Shown: piece by piece, positions 34,093 through 45,902 of the stretch
Numbering within the stretch: the stretch's first letter is position 1
How the letters are laid out: each line of letters begins with the position of its first letter
Assembly (NCBI GenBank): GCA_022578965.1
Contig: MU400608.1
Span: forward strand, 82,755 to 146,754
Length of the DNA: 64,000 nucleotides
Source: Xylaria sp. FL1777
Lineage: Eukaryota > Ascomycota > Sordariomycetes > Xylariales > Xylariaceae
Reading direction: 5' to 3'
Made by a program: the position numbers and the translations under genes
The notes under the pieces: model-generated
Seen by the model: the letters and a program-made list of their open reading frames with translations, nothing else
Told to the model about the DNA's origin: nothing
Database searches by the model: none

Positions 34093-34751
34093 CAGGGTTA
34101 ATAATTAGTCCGTATTAGCCTAGTATATACTAATACTAATACTAGGCTAGTCCAGACTAGCCTAGTATTATACTAGCTTAGTATTAGTTCGTACTAACCT
34201 AGTATTTTTTTTCCCGGACTAATACTAGCTTAGTATTAGTTTATACTAGCCTAGTATTTTTTTTTCCGGACTAATATTAGCTTAGTACGTACTAAACTAG
34301 CCTAGTATTATACTAGGCTAGTACAAATACTAAACATTAATAATTTAATGAATAATTATTATTTAATAAAACAAATTTTATTGTTTTAAAGAGCTTAAAA
34401 AACTAATTATAAATACTTTTTAAAATTAAAGAAAAGCTTTATTTTAAAGGCTAAAAAATTAATTTTATAAAATACTAAATATTAGGCTAGTATAGACTAA
34501 TACTAGCCTAGTATTTTTTTTCCCGGACTAATACTAGCCTAGTATTAGTTCGTACTAGCTTAGTATTTTTTTTCCCGGACTAATACTAGCTTAGTATTAG
34601 TTCGTACTAGCTTAGTATTTTTTTTCCCGGATTAATACTAGCTTAGTATTAGTTTATACTAGCCTAGTATTTTTTTTTCCGGACTAATACTAATATTAGC
34701 CTAGTATATACTAGGCTAGTATTTAAACTAAGGACTAAATTACTAACCCTA
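34093..34751. mobile_element. hAT-type MITE, 659 bp, with internal CTAG-rich tandem repeats
   Basis: The ends are imperfect inverted repeats of about 19 bases: CAGGGTTAATAATTAGTCC on the left, and GGACTAAATTACTAACCCTA on the right. The 8-bp TSD and the CAGGG...CCCTR ends are typical of the hAT superfamily. There is no coding capacity. Two blocks (about 34,110-34,330 and 34,480-34,735) consist of repeats of roughly 52-55 bases built from ACTAATACTAGCCTAGTATT words, each ending in a T run and CCCGG or CCGG. An AT-rich spacer of about 150 bases separates them. It would move only with a transposase supplied elsewhere. Confidence 0.85.
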
Positions 34752-34759
34752 AATATAAC
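34752..34759 (+). repeat. 8-bp TSD of the MITE, right
   Basis: Second copy of AATATAAC. Removing the MITE and one copy joins the two parts of the pol of element A exactly as in element B. Confidence 0.85.
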
Positions 34760-34866
34760 AAATTAAAGTTTTTAATTTATATTTTAATGCTTAAACTAAA
34801 GCTTTATATTTTAAAGCTATATTTATTAAAAAAGCTTTTTTTATTTAAATAATTATATGTTTATAT
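34760..34866 (+). pseudogene. pol of element A, part 3, then lost
   Basis: Matches about 23,342-23,449 of element B, between RNase H and integrase. Homology to B ends abruptly near 34,866. I did not find the rest of the integrase or the 3' LTR of A elsewhere in the window, so A is either truncated here or resumes beyond the right edge. Confidence 0.7.
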
Positions 34867-36820
34867 ACTAAAGTAAAGTAAAGTGGTTAAATGAACTAAT
34901 TAGCTAGCTAAAGTAAATTTAAGCTAAGTTATATAATAGGAATAAAAGTATAAGTATTGCGCTAAACTTCGAAGTATAGATTTAATTAACATGTATATTA
35001 CGATAAAAAATAGCTATAGTTGCTTTATTTATATTGTTAAATAGCCTTTTAATTAATTGTTTTATTTTTTAATTTATATATGGCTTAATTGCTTAAATGC
35101 GTAAGTTATAACTTATTTTTTTGTAATTAAAGTAGTATAGTAAATTTTGCGCGATTATATTGCTTTATTTTATTAGTGTTTTTAGTAAAGCTAATTTTTT
35201 ATTTATAACAAATAATACTATAAGATTTATAAACAAGTAATTTATTATTGCTAACTTATATGTTTAATTTATTTATTTATTAATTGCTATAATTTTTATA
35301 TATAGATTATAATATATTATATTTAGCTGCTTTAGCTAATAATAAGCAAAACTTGTTTAATATAAGCAGTTTAGTTATAATTAGTAATAAACGTTTAAGC
35401 TAATAGCTTTTAATTAATAAAGCTTAAAATAAACGTATAAAAATGTTAAACTGTTTTTTTTAATTTAGCTTGCAAAGCGTTTTTATTTTTTTTAGTAAAA
35501 CAATAATTAAATGTTAAAATATTAATATAATTCTTAAAATAGCGTAGCTAAAAAACTGTTTATTAAGAACTTTTAAAAAGCTACAAAAAAGAAATTTTAG
35601 CATAAAAAGCTAGTGCTTTACAAAAAAAAAGCATAATTGCTTTTATAAAAACAAAAAAAAACAAAAAACAAGCTTAAAAAAAAGTAAAAATTGCTAAAAC
35701 TTTTAAAAAGCTATAATATAAGCAAATTTAACGCTTATTTATATTAAACAAATCTAAATTTATGCATTAATATATAAAGCTATTAATAATTAAAAATATA
35801 CTTTGTTTTTTAAGCTAATATAGTTTTTGATTAAAAAATAAAAAGCAAGGTTTTTTAGATATAAGCTAGCTATTATTTAAAAACTTTACGTAAAACGCAG
35901 TTATTGCTTTTTTATAAAGCTTATTATTAAATAAAAAAGCTTTAAAAAAAAAAAAGCATGCTACTTTTATAAGTAAAAAGCTATAAAAAATTAAAGCTTG
36001 CTTAATAAAACTTATATAAAGCAAAGCAAGCTAAACTAAAAAACAAAAAAACTAAACGCTATAAAGCATATAAAAAAATAAAAGCGTATAGGAAATAAAA
36101 ATACAAAAGCATTTAAAAGAAAACTTAAAAAGCTATAAAAAATAAGCTAATAGTTTTTATAAACGTAAACAAAAGAAGTTATTAAGTTCTTTAAAAAAAA
36201 AGTCTAAAAAAATAGCATAAAAAAACTTAAATATATAAAATATTTAAAAATTTTTAGCACTTTATACTTTTTTTTTTTTTAAACTTATATTTTTACTTAG
36301 TTTATTTTTATTATTTTTTATAGCTTACTTTTTTTGTTACTTTTATACAAACTTTATTTCGTTTTATTATATAACTTAAAAGTTTAAAAACTATAGCTTA
36401 GTTAAATAATTTAGCTATAAAAAATTGTTAAATTTTTTTACTTTAATATATAAAAAACATTAAAACTACTTATAAACAAAAAAAAAATAATTAGCTTATT
36501 GTTTTTAAAAAGTATTAAAGCAACTTTATTTAGCTTAAGCTATTTTAATAATAAGCATAATATTAAAATTAAGCTATTATTTATGCTTTTTAACTTAAGA
36601 TTAAACTAATATTTGCTATTTAATAAGTTAAAAGTAAACAAATAGCTAAATAATTTAAATGCTTTCTTTTATATAAAGCGCTTTAAAAACATTAATAAAA
36701 TTAAACAAGTTTTTGTTTATTATAATACTTTTTAAACAAAAAAAATAATAAAAATAATACTAAAGGACTGTTTGTTATAAACTAAAGCTTATAAATTGCT
36801 TAAATAAAAGTTTAAGCTTT
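34867..36820 (+). other. Less mutated retroelement sequence, not identified
   Basis: The sequence starts abruptly after element A with a repeated AAAGTAAAGTAAAG word and has somewhat more G+C than its surroundings. It leads on the same strand into a gag-like relic, so it may be the LTR and leader of that element. No second copy of the supposed LTR was found, and no long frame is open. Confidence 0.35.
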
Positions 36821-38206
36821 AAAACTTTAAGCAAAATAAGTTTACTATTGCTATATTGCAAAATTTTAAAGCGTACTTAAAAGCTATACATTTTACTAAT
36901 CTTAAAACCTACTTTTTTTAGCATTAAATATATACTAAAAATATTAAAGCTTAAAGAAATTATTACATTAATTTTTAATTTATTTAAAGTTTGCTTAAAA
37001 AGCTAAATTAAAATACTATTAATAAAATAATAAAATCTTTTAAAAAGTTATATAATAATTTAAACGAAATGTTTTATAAAAACTTTTATAAAACATTAAA
37101 TAGTTAAATTAATAAAAAGTTTAAGCTAAATCTTTACTTTAAAAAAACAAAAAAAGCATATAAAGCATAAAAAAAAGTTAATTATTTATATAATTATAAT
37201 TTTAATAAGCTTTTATATATTACTATTAATGCTATTAAGCTAGCTATTAATATAACTATATTAATTACTAAAACAGTTATTATTAAAAAGCAATAAGTAA
37301 AATTAGCTTAATACTTTGTTTATAACTAAAATATAAATAATATTATTAAATAAATATAGCAGCTAAAGTTAAAACCAAAAAATGCAGCAATTATAAAAAA
37401 AAAACTAAAAAAAATGCTAAAAAAACTGCAAAATTAATATGTTTAGCTAATTAATTAAGAATTATAAATATTATAGTATTACAAAATTAATATAAATTTA
37501 TTAAAAAAGCAAATATTTAGCATTAATGCTATAACTTTTAAGTATTTATAAAAAAGTAAATATAACTTTAAAAAACAAAAATAAAGCAAACAATTGTTTA
37601 ATTTTTTATAATAAGTAAAGTTAAATAATCTTTATTTAGTAAAAAGAACTATTTATTAAAAATGTAGCATAAATAATTACTATGTTTATAAGTGTAGCTT
37701 TATTTACAAATGAAAAAAGGAAAATATTATATATTAAAACTTTAAATAATGTTTAAAAAAGCTAAGATTTTTTGCAAGCTTTAAATATATAAAAGTTTTT
37801 TTTAAAGTTATAAAAGTTAGCAAAAATAAAGAAAAAATTCTTAATGCTATAATAAAATAAATATATAACTTTGTTTTAAGTAATAATAAGCTGCTTAAAT
37901 AAAAAGCTTATTATTAACTGCAAAAAAGAAATCTTGTTTTAAATAACAAAGATCTAAATGCTAAAATAAAAAACAAACAAAAGAGTTAAAAAAAAAAAAA
38001 TTTTTATTAGCTAAATAATAAGCAATTAAACTAGTTTTTAAATAAAAAATTTAATAATTAAACTTTTATATTTTATAAAATAAAACTAGCAAAAGCTTAT
38101 AACATTAAAAAAAACGATTTAATAAATAGGAAGCTAAATAATAGCTTTATTGCAACAAATTAAAATTTTATATAAAGTATTTTTTATAACGTAAATAATA
38201 CTAAAG
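36821..38206 (+). pseudogene. gag-like relic with mutated zinc knuckle (copy X)
   Basis: A CX2CX4HX4C knuckle can be recognised at 37,654-37,695 (Y-stop-KCSINNYYVYKC), where the first Cys appears as Tyr, the His as Tyr and the Gly before it as Asn, all explained by C-to-T or G-to-A. This suggests a retrotransposon gag on the plus strand. The whole segment recurs at 45,903-47,283. It ends where the 5' LTR of the second Gypsy element begins. The family is not determined. Confidence 0.5.
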
Positions 38207-38700
38207 TGTTACGAAATTAGCATAAGGGTGGCCTTTAAAGCAGCCTAATGCTTTTATATATACTTTGCACCTTTTTTTTTGCTAGCTAAAGCTAAGGTTA
38301 CGTAATAACTTACTTAGCTTACTAGGCTTACAGTAATTTAAAGCTTACTAAGCTTACAGTAATCTAAAGCTTACTAAGCTTACAGTAATTTAATGCTTAT
38401 TAAACTTGCAGTAATTTAAAAAAAGTTATTACTTTTTTTACTTTTTTTTTGTTTATATAATTATGCATTTTTTATATTTAGTTATTTGCTTAATTTTAAT
38501 TTTTTAGCTATTAATTTTTTATAACTGCTAAGCACTAATATATTTATTACTTTTAATCTTTTAAAACCTTTATTAATGCATAATAATAAAAATATTTTAA
38601 AAACTTCTTTAATAAACTACTGTTAAAAATTCTATTATTACTTATAAATTAAAACTTTAAAAGCAAACCTATTATATTAATATATAATAAGTTTATTATA
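38207..38700 (+). repeat. 5' LTR of the second Gypsy element
   Basis: Begins TGTTACGAAATTAGC and ends in GTTTATTATA, the mutated form of GGTCCGTTATA in the 3' LTR. It carries four tandem copies of a 26-bp unit at 38,317-38,420. Confidence 0.85.
38317..38420 (+). repeat. 26-bp unit, four tandem copies, inside the LTR
   Basis: The unit reads GCTTACTAAGCTTACAGTAA followed by TTTAAA, repeated four times with few changes. The same array is in the 3' LTR at 45,519-45,622, so it belonged to the active element. Tandem units in an LTR are often transcription-control sites; that role is inference. Confidence 0.85.
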
Positions 38701-41200
38701 TTTTAATAGCTTTTTAATTAATAAAACTTAATATATAAAAACAAATATTAATATAAAAAGTTAAATAATAAACAATTTATAAAATAAACTTTTAAAAGTA
38801 TATTAAAAAAATATTTAAAAAACAAAAATGCTAAATAGCATTACGTAAGTAAACTTTATTTAATAATTAATAAACTAAATTTAAGTTATGCTACTAAAAA
38901 TAAAAAGTTAAAAATTAAGTTTAAAAATTTTAAAGATTTTTAAAACTAGCAATATATTAAAATAATAAACTTTAGCACTTTTATTAGCTATTTTTATTAA
39001 AAAAAAAGCAATAATAAAAAAAAGAAAGTTAAGCAGTAATAATAAAAAAGAACTAATATTAACGCTAGTACTATAAAATAAACTAGTTGCTTTAATTTAA
39101 AAAATAGCTTAAATATTAAGCGTTATAATCTTTAAACTAGCATAAATATTAGCTATAATAATTAAAATAGCAATAATAACTATTATTATAATAATAAATT
39201 AAAGCTTTAAACAAGTAATTATATTATAACTAATATTAATATTATTATTAGCAAACTTAACGCTTATTTTTATTATTATTATACTTAAAATAATAATTTA
39301 AAATAAAAAACTTAACTTTTTATTATTACTACTGCTTTTATTATTAAAATTATTTATAATGTTAAAAATGCTAAACATTAAAAGTTTTAAACTTACTGCT
39401 TTAAAGCTTTATAATAAATTTATAAATATAAAAGCTTTTTTGATTTACGTTAAACTTTATTTAAAATAGCACTTTATTACTATTATAAAAAAAAATCAAA
39501 AAATAATAATTATTTTATAATTTTTGTTAAAAAAAATACTAAAATAGTTTTAACTTATTTTAAAAAATTTTTTAAAAGCTAATAAATTAACTAACTTTAA
39601 GCTAAAAACAAAAAAGATTTTTAAAAACTACGTTAAGTTTAAAAATTAAATAAAAATACTATTTAAAAATATTTAAAAAGCAAAACATGCAAAAAAAGCA
39701 CTTTATTGCTTAAAACAAACAAAAGTAATAATAAATTACGCTATAAAATTTAAATAATTAGCAGTAATTTTAAAATTGCTTAAGCTTATACTATTTTATT
39801 TATTTTATAGTAAATTTAAAACTTAAGTTTAAAATAAATTATATAAAATAAATAAATTAGCAAAAATTAATACGTATATTAATATAGCTATTATAATTAA
39901 TTAATAATTATTTAACTAGTACTTTAAAACTAAAAAAATTAGAAAAAATAAAAAAAAAAATACTTAAAAAAGTATTAAATAAAGATTTAAACAAATTAAT
40001 AAAGTTTAAAAATAATAATTCTAAAATATGTTTAAAGTTAAATGTTATAACTATAAAAAAAAAGAACATTTTTAAAAACAATGCTAATTTAAAAAAAAAA
40101 CAGAAAAAAAAGCTACAAAAAAAAAAGATTTTTTAACTTAAAAAAAAAGTATAAGTTATAAAAATCCAAAACAATAAAAAACAATAAAGCAATTTAAAAA
40201 ATACGTTTTTAAAGCAAAAGTATAAAATTGCTATTTTAAGTTAAAACAAAAGTGCTATATTAAATAAATCTAAATGCTTTATTTATACGGGTTAAAATAA
40301 ACAAACATATAAATATTATTTAAAAGCTTTACAATTATTAAAATAAATTATAAAAAAATATATTTATTATATAAACAATTAAAATTATTTAATATATAAT
40401 TTAAAAAAATAGTTTAACTAAAAATAGCAAATAATAAAAAGTAGTAAGTTAATATAGTTAGCAAACTTATAAAACTATAAAAACTTTAAACTATTAAAGC
40501 TTAAAATATAGCTTAAAAAAAGTTATATATAAAAAAACAAAACTATAACTATAAATAATATAATTATTAAACTAATTATAAACTACTAAAACATTTAGTT
40601 ACTAAATAAACTTAAAAAAACAGAACTTATAAAACTTTAAAACAAAAATAAATAAAATTAAAAGCTATAAAAAATACTACAAAAAAAAAACTAATAAAAA
40701 TAAACAAAGTATTTTTATAGCTTAAACTGCTTTAAATACAACAAAACAAAAAAGCATTAATAGTTAACGCAAAAACTAATATGTTTTAAAAACTAAAACT
40801 AGCAATTTAACTAATTACTAAAAGTTATTATTATAATAAAACTATAATAAAAAATAATAATAATATTTTATGCTTAAAAGATTTAAAATATAATAAAATA
40901 TTATAAAATTGTTATATAATATATTATTATTATTAATATTTACTTAATAAATTAAAAAATAATTAGTTTTTTAAACAAATTGCAAAAATAAAAATATAGA
41001 ACTTTTATAAATTAAAATAGTTAGTTATAACTATAGTTTATTATAAAAATTTATAAAAATTTGCAATATTTAAAAAAAATTCTAATTACACTTATAATAC
41101 TAGTTTAAAAAAATATAAAAATAACTATTATAAATATTACTAGCTAATTAAAGCATAATTATACTAAAAAATAGTTGCTAAAAGTAAAAAAGCTTAAAAG
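38701..41200 (+). pseudogene. gag of the second Gypsy element
   Basis: The frame is stop-broken, but a CX2CX4HX4C zinc knuckle is plain at 40,043-40,084: CYNYKKKEHF-stop-KQC, with the second Cys changed to Tyr. The upstream part is Asn/Lys/Ser-rich, as in many gag proteins. A protease should follow between here and the RT, but I could not locate its active site. Confidence 0.65.
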
Positions 41201-44200
41201 CTATAATTTAAAGCTTAACTAAAAGCAAAAACAAAACAAAGCGCAATAATATTTAAAGTGCAAAATAAAATAAGCACTTAAACATTTAATAAAAAAAAGT
41301 TAAAAAACAAAATAAATATTTATTAAAAAAGCAGCAAATAGCTAAAAAAACTAAAGCTTTACGTAAAGTTTAATATAATAACTAAAAAAATTAATTTAAA
41401 GTTAAACTTATATATTAAAAAAAAAAGTATAACATTTTAATTAATTTAAAAGCATAAGCTAATATAATTTTACTTAAAGTAGCAAAACAAAATAAAATTT
41501 CTTAAAAATATAAACAAAAATCCTAAAAAATTAAAAGATTTAATAAAAGTATTTTTAGCTATAATAACAGTTATATATTTAAAAAAACTAAACTTTTTAA
41601 TATATTTATATAAAAATATAAAAAGTAAATTATATTAAATATTGCTAATATATTTAATTATAACATTATTTTAGAAATATTATAGCTAAAAACTAGCAAC
41701 TTTTTAATTTAATAAAAAGCAAAAACTATTAATTAAAAAGGTAAAAAATAAAGCAAAAAAATTAGAAAAATCGCAAAAAAAATCTTGAACAAAATACTAA
41801 AAATATATTATAGATTTTATAAATTATTTAAAAAAAGAAAAAAAAAAGAACTTTTTAAACATAGCTTATAAAACTACTATATTTTTATTAAAGAAAAATA
41901 TTAACTAAAGCTTTATTAAGTATACTATATAAGCTTAAATAAAACAAACATTTTATAAAAATATATTTAAAAAAATTTAGCAAAAAGATTTTTAAAAGAA
42001 TTTTAATTATTTACTAAATACTTTATAGTGCTAGTACTTAAAATAAAAAATAAAAAATAACTAATTAATAAAAAAAAAAAACTAGTATAACAAATAATAA
42101 TTAACTATTAATTATTAAACATAATTACTATTACAAATAAATACTTTTTTATTTTGCTAGTAACTATAAAAAAAAACATTAGTTAAGCAAAATAGTTTAT
42201 AGTAGTTAATATTTTAAATAAATATTATACTATTAAAATAGCTAAAAAAAAAAATAAAAAACTGCTATATAAACAGTATATAAACTATATAAATATATAG
42301 TTATGCTATAAAAACTACAAAACGTATTAGCTAGCTTTTAATATATAATAATAATAATTTTACAGAAGTTTTTAAATAAATTTATATTTATTTACTTAAA
42401 CAATATTTTAATTTATTTCAAAACACTAAAAAAACATAAAAAAAATATAACTTAAGTATTAAAAACATTTAAATAAGCAAAATTATAACTTAACACAAAA
42501 AAATATATATAGTATATATAAAAGATTAACTTTTTAAAATTTATAATTATTTTAAAACAAATATAAATTTAATAGTTAAAAATTAACATAGTATAAAACT
42601 AAAAAATATTTAATTTAGCTATTATTATAAACATATAATAAGCATTAAGATTTTTAAACTATATTTAAATGTTAATTTAAAACTTTAAAAAAATAGCATT
42701 TTATTTTATAAAGTATATAAAAAAAAAATATAAAAAAAAATCTTTTTTAATTTTAAAAGAAGCTTAAAAAGCTTTTAAAGAATTAAAACTAAAAATTATT
42801 TTTAACTTTATAGTTAAACTATTTAATTTATAAAAAAAAAAAAAGCTAAAAACTAATGCTTTAAATAGTATAATTACAAAAGTTTTAAAACAATTAAAAA
42901 ACAATACAAAATAGCACCTAGTAGTTTATTATTTTAAAGTACTACAAAATGCAGCATTATAATACTTTATATATAACAAAAAACTGCTTATAATTATTAT
43001 AACACTTAAAAAATAAAAACTGTTTTTTATAAAAACTATAAAATTAATTAAGATTTATTTAAATTATTAAAACTTAACAAAATTTATAACTATATAAAAA
43101 ATTATTAAATAATATAAAAATTAAATAGTTTTTTTTTTTAAGTTTAACTTTAAAATATATTACATTAAAAGAAAAAAAAACATTTAAGCAAATATACTTA
43201 GTTAATAAAGTTAAAAAAGATTTAAAGTTTTAAAAAAAAACATTTAAGTATTATATTTTTAAAGAAATAAAAGCTTAAAAGTTAAAGTTATACTTAAAAA
43301 CTTTATAAATATATAGCTATAATAAGCTTATAACTTAAAAAAGTTAGCATAACTATAAAAACATAAAAAATTAAAAAATAATAAGCTAATATATAAACAT
43401 AAGGTTTACTTACTAAAATTTTTATAAAACAAGTTTATTAAAAAATTTTATAAATATTTATTATATAAATATTAAAAAGCAACAAAAACAATTAAACAAC
43501 TATAAAAAAAATACGATTTTTTAAAACTATAAAACATAGTTAAATCTATTATAAAAAAATGCAATATTTGCAACAAAGCTAAAATAGCTTAATATAAGCT
43601 TTATAAATTGCTATAACTTATATAAATATTTAAATAAGCATAGTATATTATTGCTTAAGATTTTATTATAATATTACTTTTATTAATTAATTTAGTTATA
43701 AAAGTATAATATAATAAAATATAAGTTATTATTAATAAATTTATTAAGTATGCTTACTTTTTACTGTTTAAAAAAAATATAACAGCTAAATAACTTATAT
43801 ATGCTTTTATATGCTAATATTTAAATAAGTATAAACTACTAAAAAAAATTGTTTTAAACCAAAATAAATTATTTATTTTTAAGTTTAAAATTAGCTTTTT
43901 TAAACTTATTAGTATTAAACTAAAATTTTTAACTGCTTATTACTTATAAATAAATAAATAAATAAAAAAACTAAATTAAATACTAAAATAATATTTATAA
44001 AGTTATATTAACTACTAATAAAACAATTAAATAAAATTATTACTAATAATATAAATCTTATATAATATATTAATAAATAAAAATATAAATATATTTTTAT
44101 ATAAAGCTGTTTATAAATAATAAACAATTATTAAAAAACAAAAAAAAACATTAATAAAAGCACTTGCTATTTTAACTATAGTACTTTAAGCAAGAACTAT

Positions 44201-44700
44201 TGCAACAAAAATTAAAATACTATAAGCTAAACTATAACTACGCTTTTAATTTTTATAACAATAAATATTACTATATTATAATAAAAAATAAACTAAAAAA
44301 CTAACTTTTAAAAAAGAAAACAAAGTTTATTTGCTATAACAAAAACAAAATGTAAACATTAATATTTTTTAAATTAAAATAAAACAACTAAGCAATAAAT
44401 TAAAATTTAAAAAACTTAGCTTTTTTAAAATTAAAAAAGTTATTTTATTTATTAACTATAAACTATTATTACTAAAAAATATACAAATTTACTTTATTTT
44501 TTATATTTTTTTACTAAAACTAGCACTTATTAAAATATTTATTAAAACATAACTAAAAATAAAAATAAATTAAAACGTTTATAAAGTTAAAAATATATTA
44601 AATTTTTATTAAAACAATAATAACCTAAAGTATTTTATTAAATAAAAAAAATATTTATATGTTAATAATACTTAAAAACTTAAAAAACACTTAAAAACTG
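41201..44700 (+). pseudogene. pol of the second Gypsy element: RT, RNase H, integrase
   Basis: RT is unmistakable: IYLNNILIYFKTLKKHKKN at about 42,390-42,446 corresponds to the YLDDILI box, with both Asp now Asn (42,393-42,404), followed by the KCEF- and FLG-type motifs. RNase H occupies about 42,780-43,200 and includes the stretch NKKLLIIIIT, equivalent to the usual DKELLAI. Integrase spans about 43,545-44,150: a CNIC zinc-binding pair, DFI with the first Asp intact at 43,659-43,661, the second Asp as Asn at 43,857-43,859, then LTAYYLQINKQIKKLNQ, the mutated form of the AYHPQTDGQTER motif. TAA stops replace Gln. It is dead. Confidence 0.85.
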
Positions 44701-45408
44701 CTAAAGTAATTATAAATTAGTTTTACTGCTAATACTTTAACTGCTTAAAACTAAAAAAAAAAGGTTAACTTTAAAAAAAACGCCTAAAAAATTTTAATTA
44801 AACTTAAATAAAGCAGTTTATGCTATTTTAGCTTGCTTTTTTTGTTATTTTTGCTTTTTTGCTAGCGCTTTTTGTTTTTTTTTAATACGCTTTATTTTGT
44901 TTAATTTATTTAAGAACTAAAGCTTTTGCTAAACTATTTTAATACTTTTTGCTTTTAAAAAACGTTTTTATATATAAAGCTAAGCTAACTTGCTTAAAAC
45001 AAAATTAAACCTATTTTAAGCTTATTTTAATTTTTTTTAAACTAAAAATAGCTATTATTTTGCTTGCTTTTTTTTTTTTTAAAACAATAATAGTTAAAAA
45101 TTATATTATTAATTAAGTTAATTAAAACTTTTAATTTATTGTAAAAATAACTAGCATATACGCATTTAAAACAACAAAATATATTATCTGTTATTTTGCA
45201 CGTTAATAATTAATTAAAGCAGCAAAAATAAGGCATAGCTTTATAGCTAATAAAATTAATAAAAAAAGCAAAAACGAGTTTTTGCTTTGTTTTAGATAAG
45301 CAGTAAGTTCTTTTAATGCGTTTTAATATTATAACATATAAAAAAAAAAAGAAAAAAAAATACTTACGAAAAATTGTTAAAATAACAATTCTAAAAAAAG
45401 AGAAATAA
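44701..45408 (+). other. 3' part of the second Gypsy element before its 3' LTR
   Basis: About 700 bases follow integrase. They include T-rich and A-rich runs and the words ATTTTGCTTGC and AAATACTTACG. I see no open frame or domain. The A/G-rich run at about 45,340-45,360 may contain the polypurine tract, but it is not adjacent to the LTR. Confidence 0.4.
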
Positions 45409-45902
45409 TATTACAAAATTAGTATAAAAATAGCTTTTAAAGCAGCTTAATGCTTTTATATATATTTTGCACTTTTTTTTTTGCTAGCTAAAGCTAAAGT
45501 TATATAATAACTTATTTAGCTTATTAAACTTACAGTAATTTAAAGTTTACTAAGCTTACAATAATTTAAAGCTTATTAAGCTTACAGTAATTTAGTGCTT
45601 ACTAAACTTGCAGTAATTTAAAAGAAGTTATTACTTTTTTTACTTTTTTTTTATTTATATAATTATATATTTTTTATATTTAGTTATTTGCTTAGTTTTA
45701 GTTCTTTAGCTATTAATTTTTTATAACCGCTAAGCACTAATATACTTATTACTTTTAATTTTTTAAGACCTTTATTAATGCATAGTAGTAAAAGTACCCT
45801 AAAAACCTTCCTAATAAACCACTATTAAAAATCCTATTATTACCTGCAAATTAAAACCCTAAAGGCAAACCTGTTATATTAATGTATAACAGGTCCGTTA
45901 TA
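45409..45902 (+). repeat. 3' LTR of the second Gypsy element
   Basis: Starts TATTACAAAATTAG (mutated TGTTACGAAATTAG) and ends AGGTCCGTTATA. It has the same 494-base length as the 5' LTR and includes the 26-bp array at 45,519-45,622. Its right half (about 45,770-45,900) is much less mutated than the matching part of the 5' LTR. Confidence 0.85.

Larger units (their letters stand above)
38207..45902 (+). mobile_element. Second Ty3/Gypsy element, 7.7 kb, complete with LTRs
   Basis: Two LTRs of exactly 494 bases frame a gag with a zinc knuckle, then RT, RNase H and integrase in Gypsy order on the plus strand. All frames carry many RIP-type stops. Its LTRs are unrelated to those of elements A and B, so it is a different family. 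No matching 5-bp TSD is present (TAAAG before, AAAAC after). The 1.4 kb to its left is instead repeated to its right, which points to a rearrangement after insertion. Confidence 0.85.

Noticed and set aside
34110..34735. Regular repeats with similar spacing, CRISPR-like at first sight
   Set aside because: Units are contiguous and spacer-free, lie inside a MITE with TSD, and the organism is eukaryotic.
34740..34760. TAACCCTAAAT, resembling the telomere repeat
   Set aside because: A single unit that is the right inverted end of the hAT-type MITE; no tandem TTAGGG array exists in the window.
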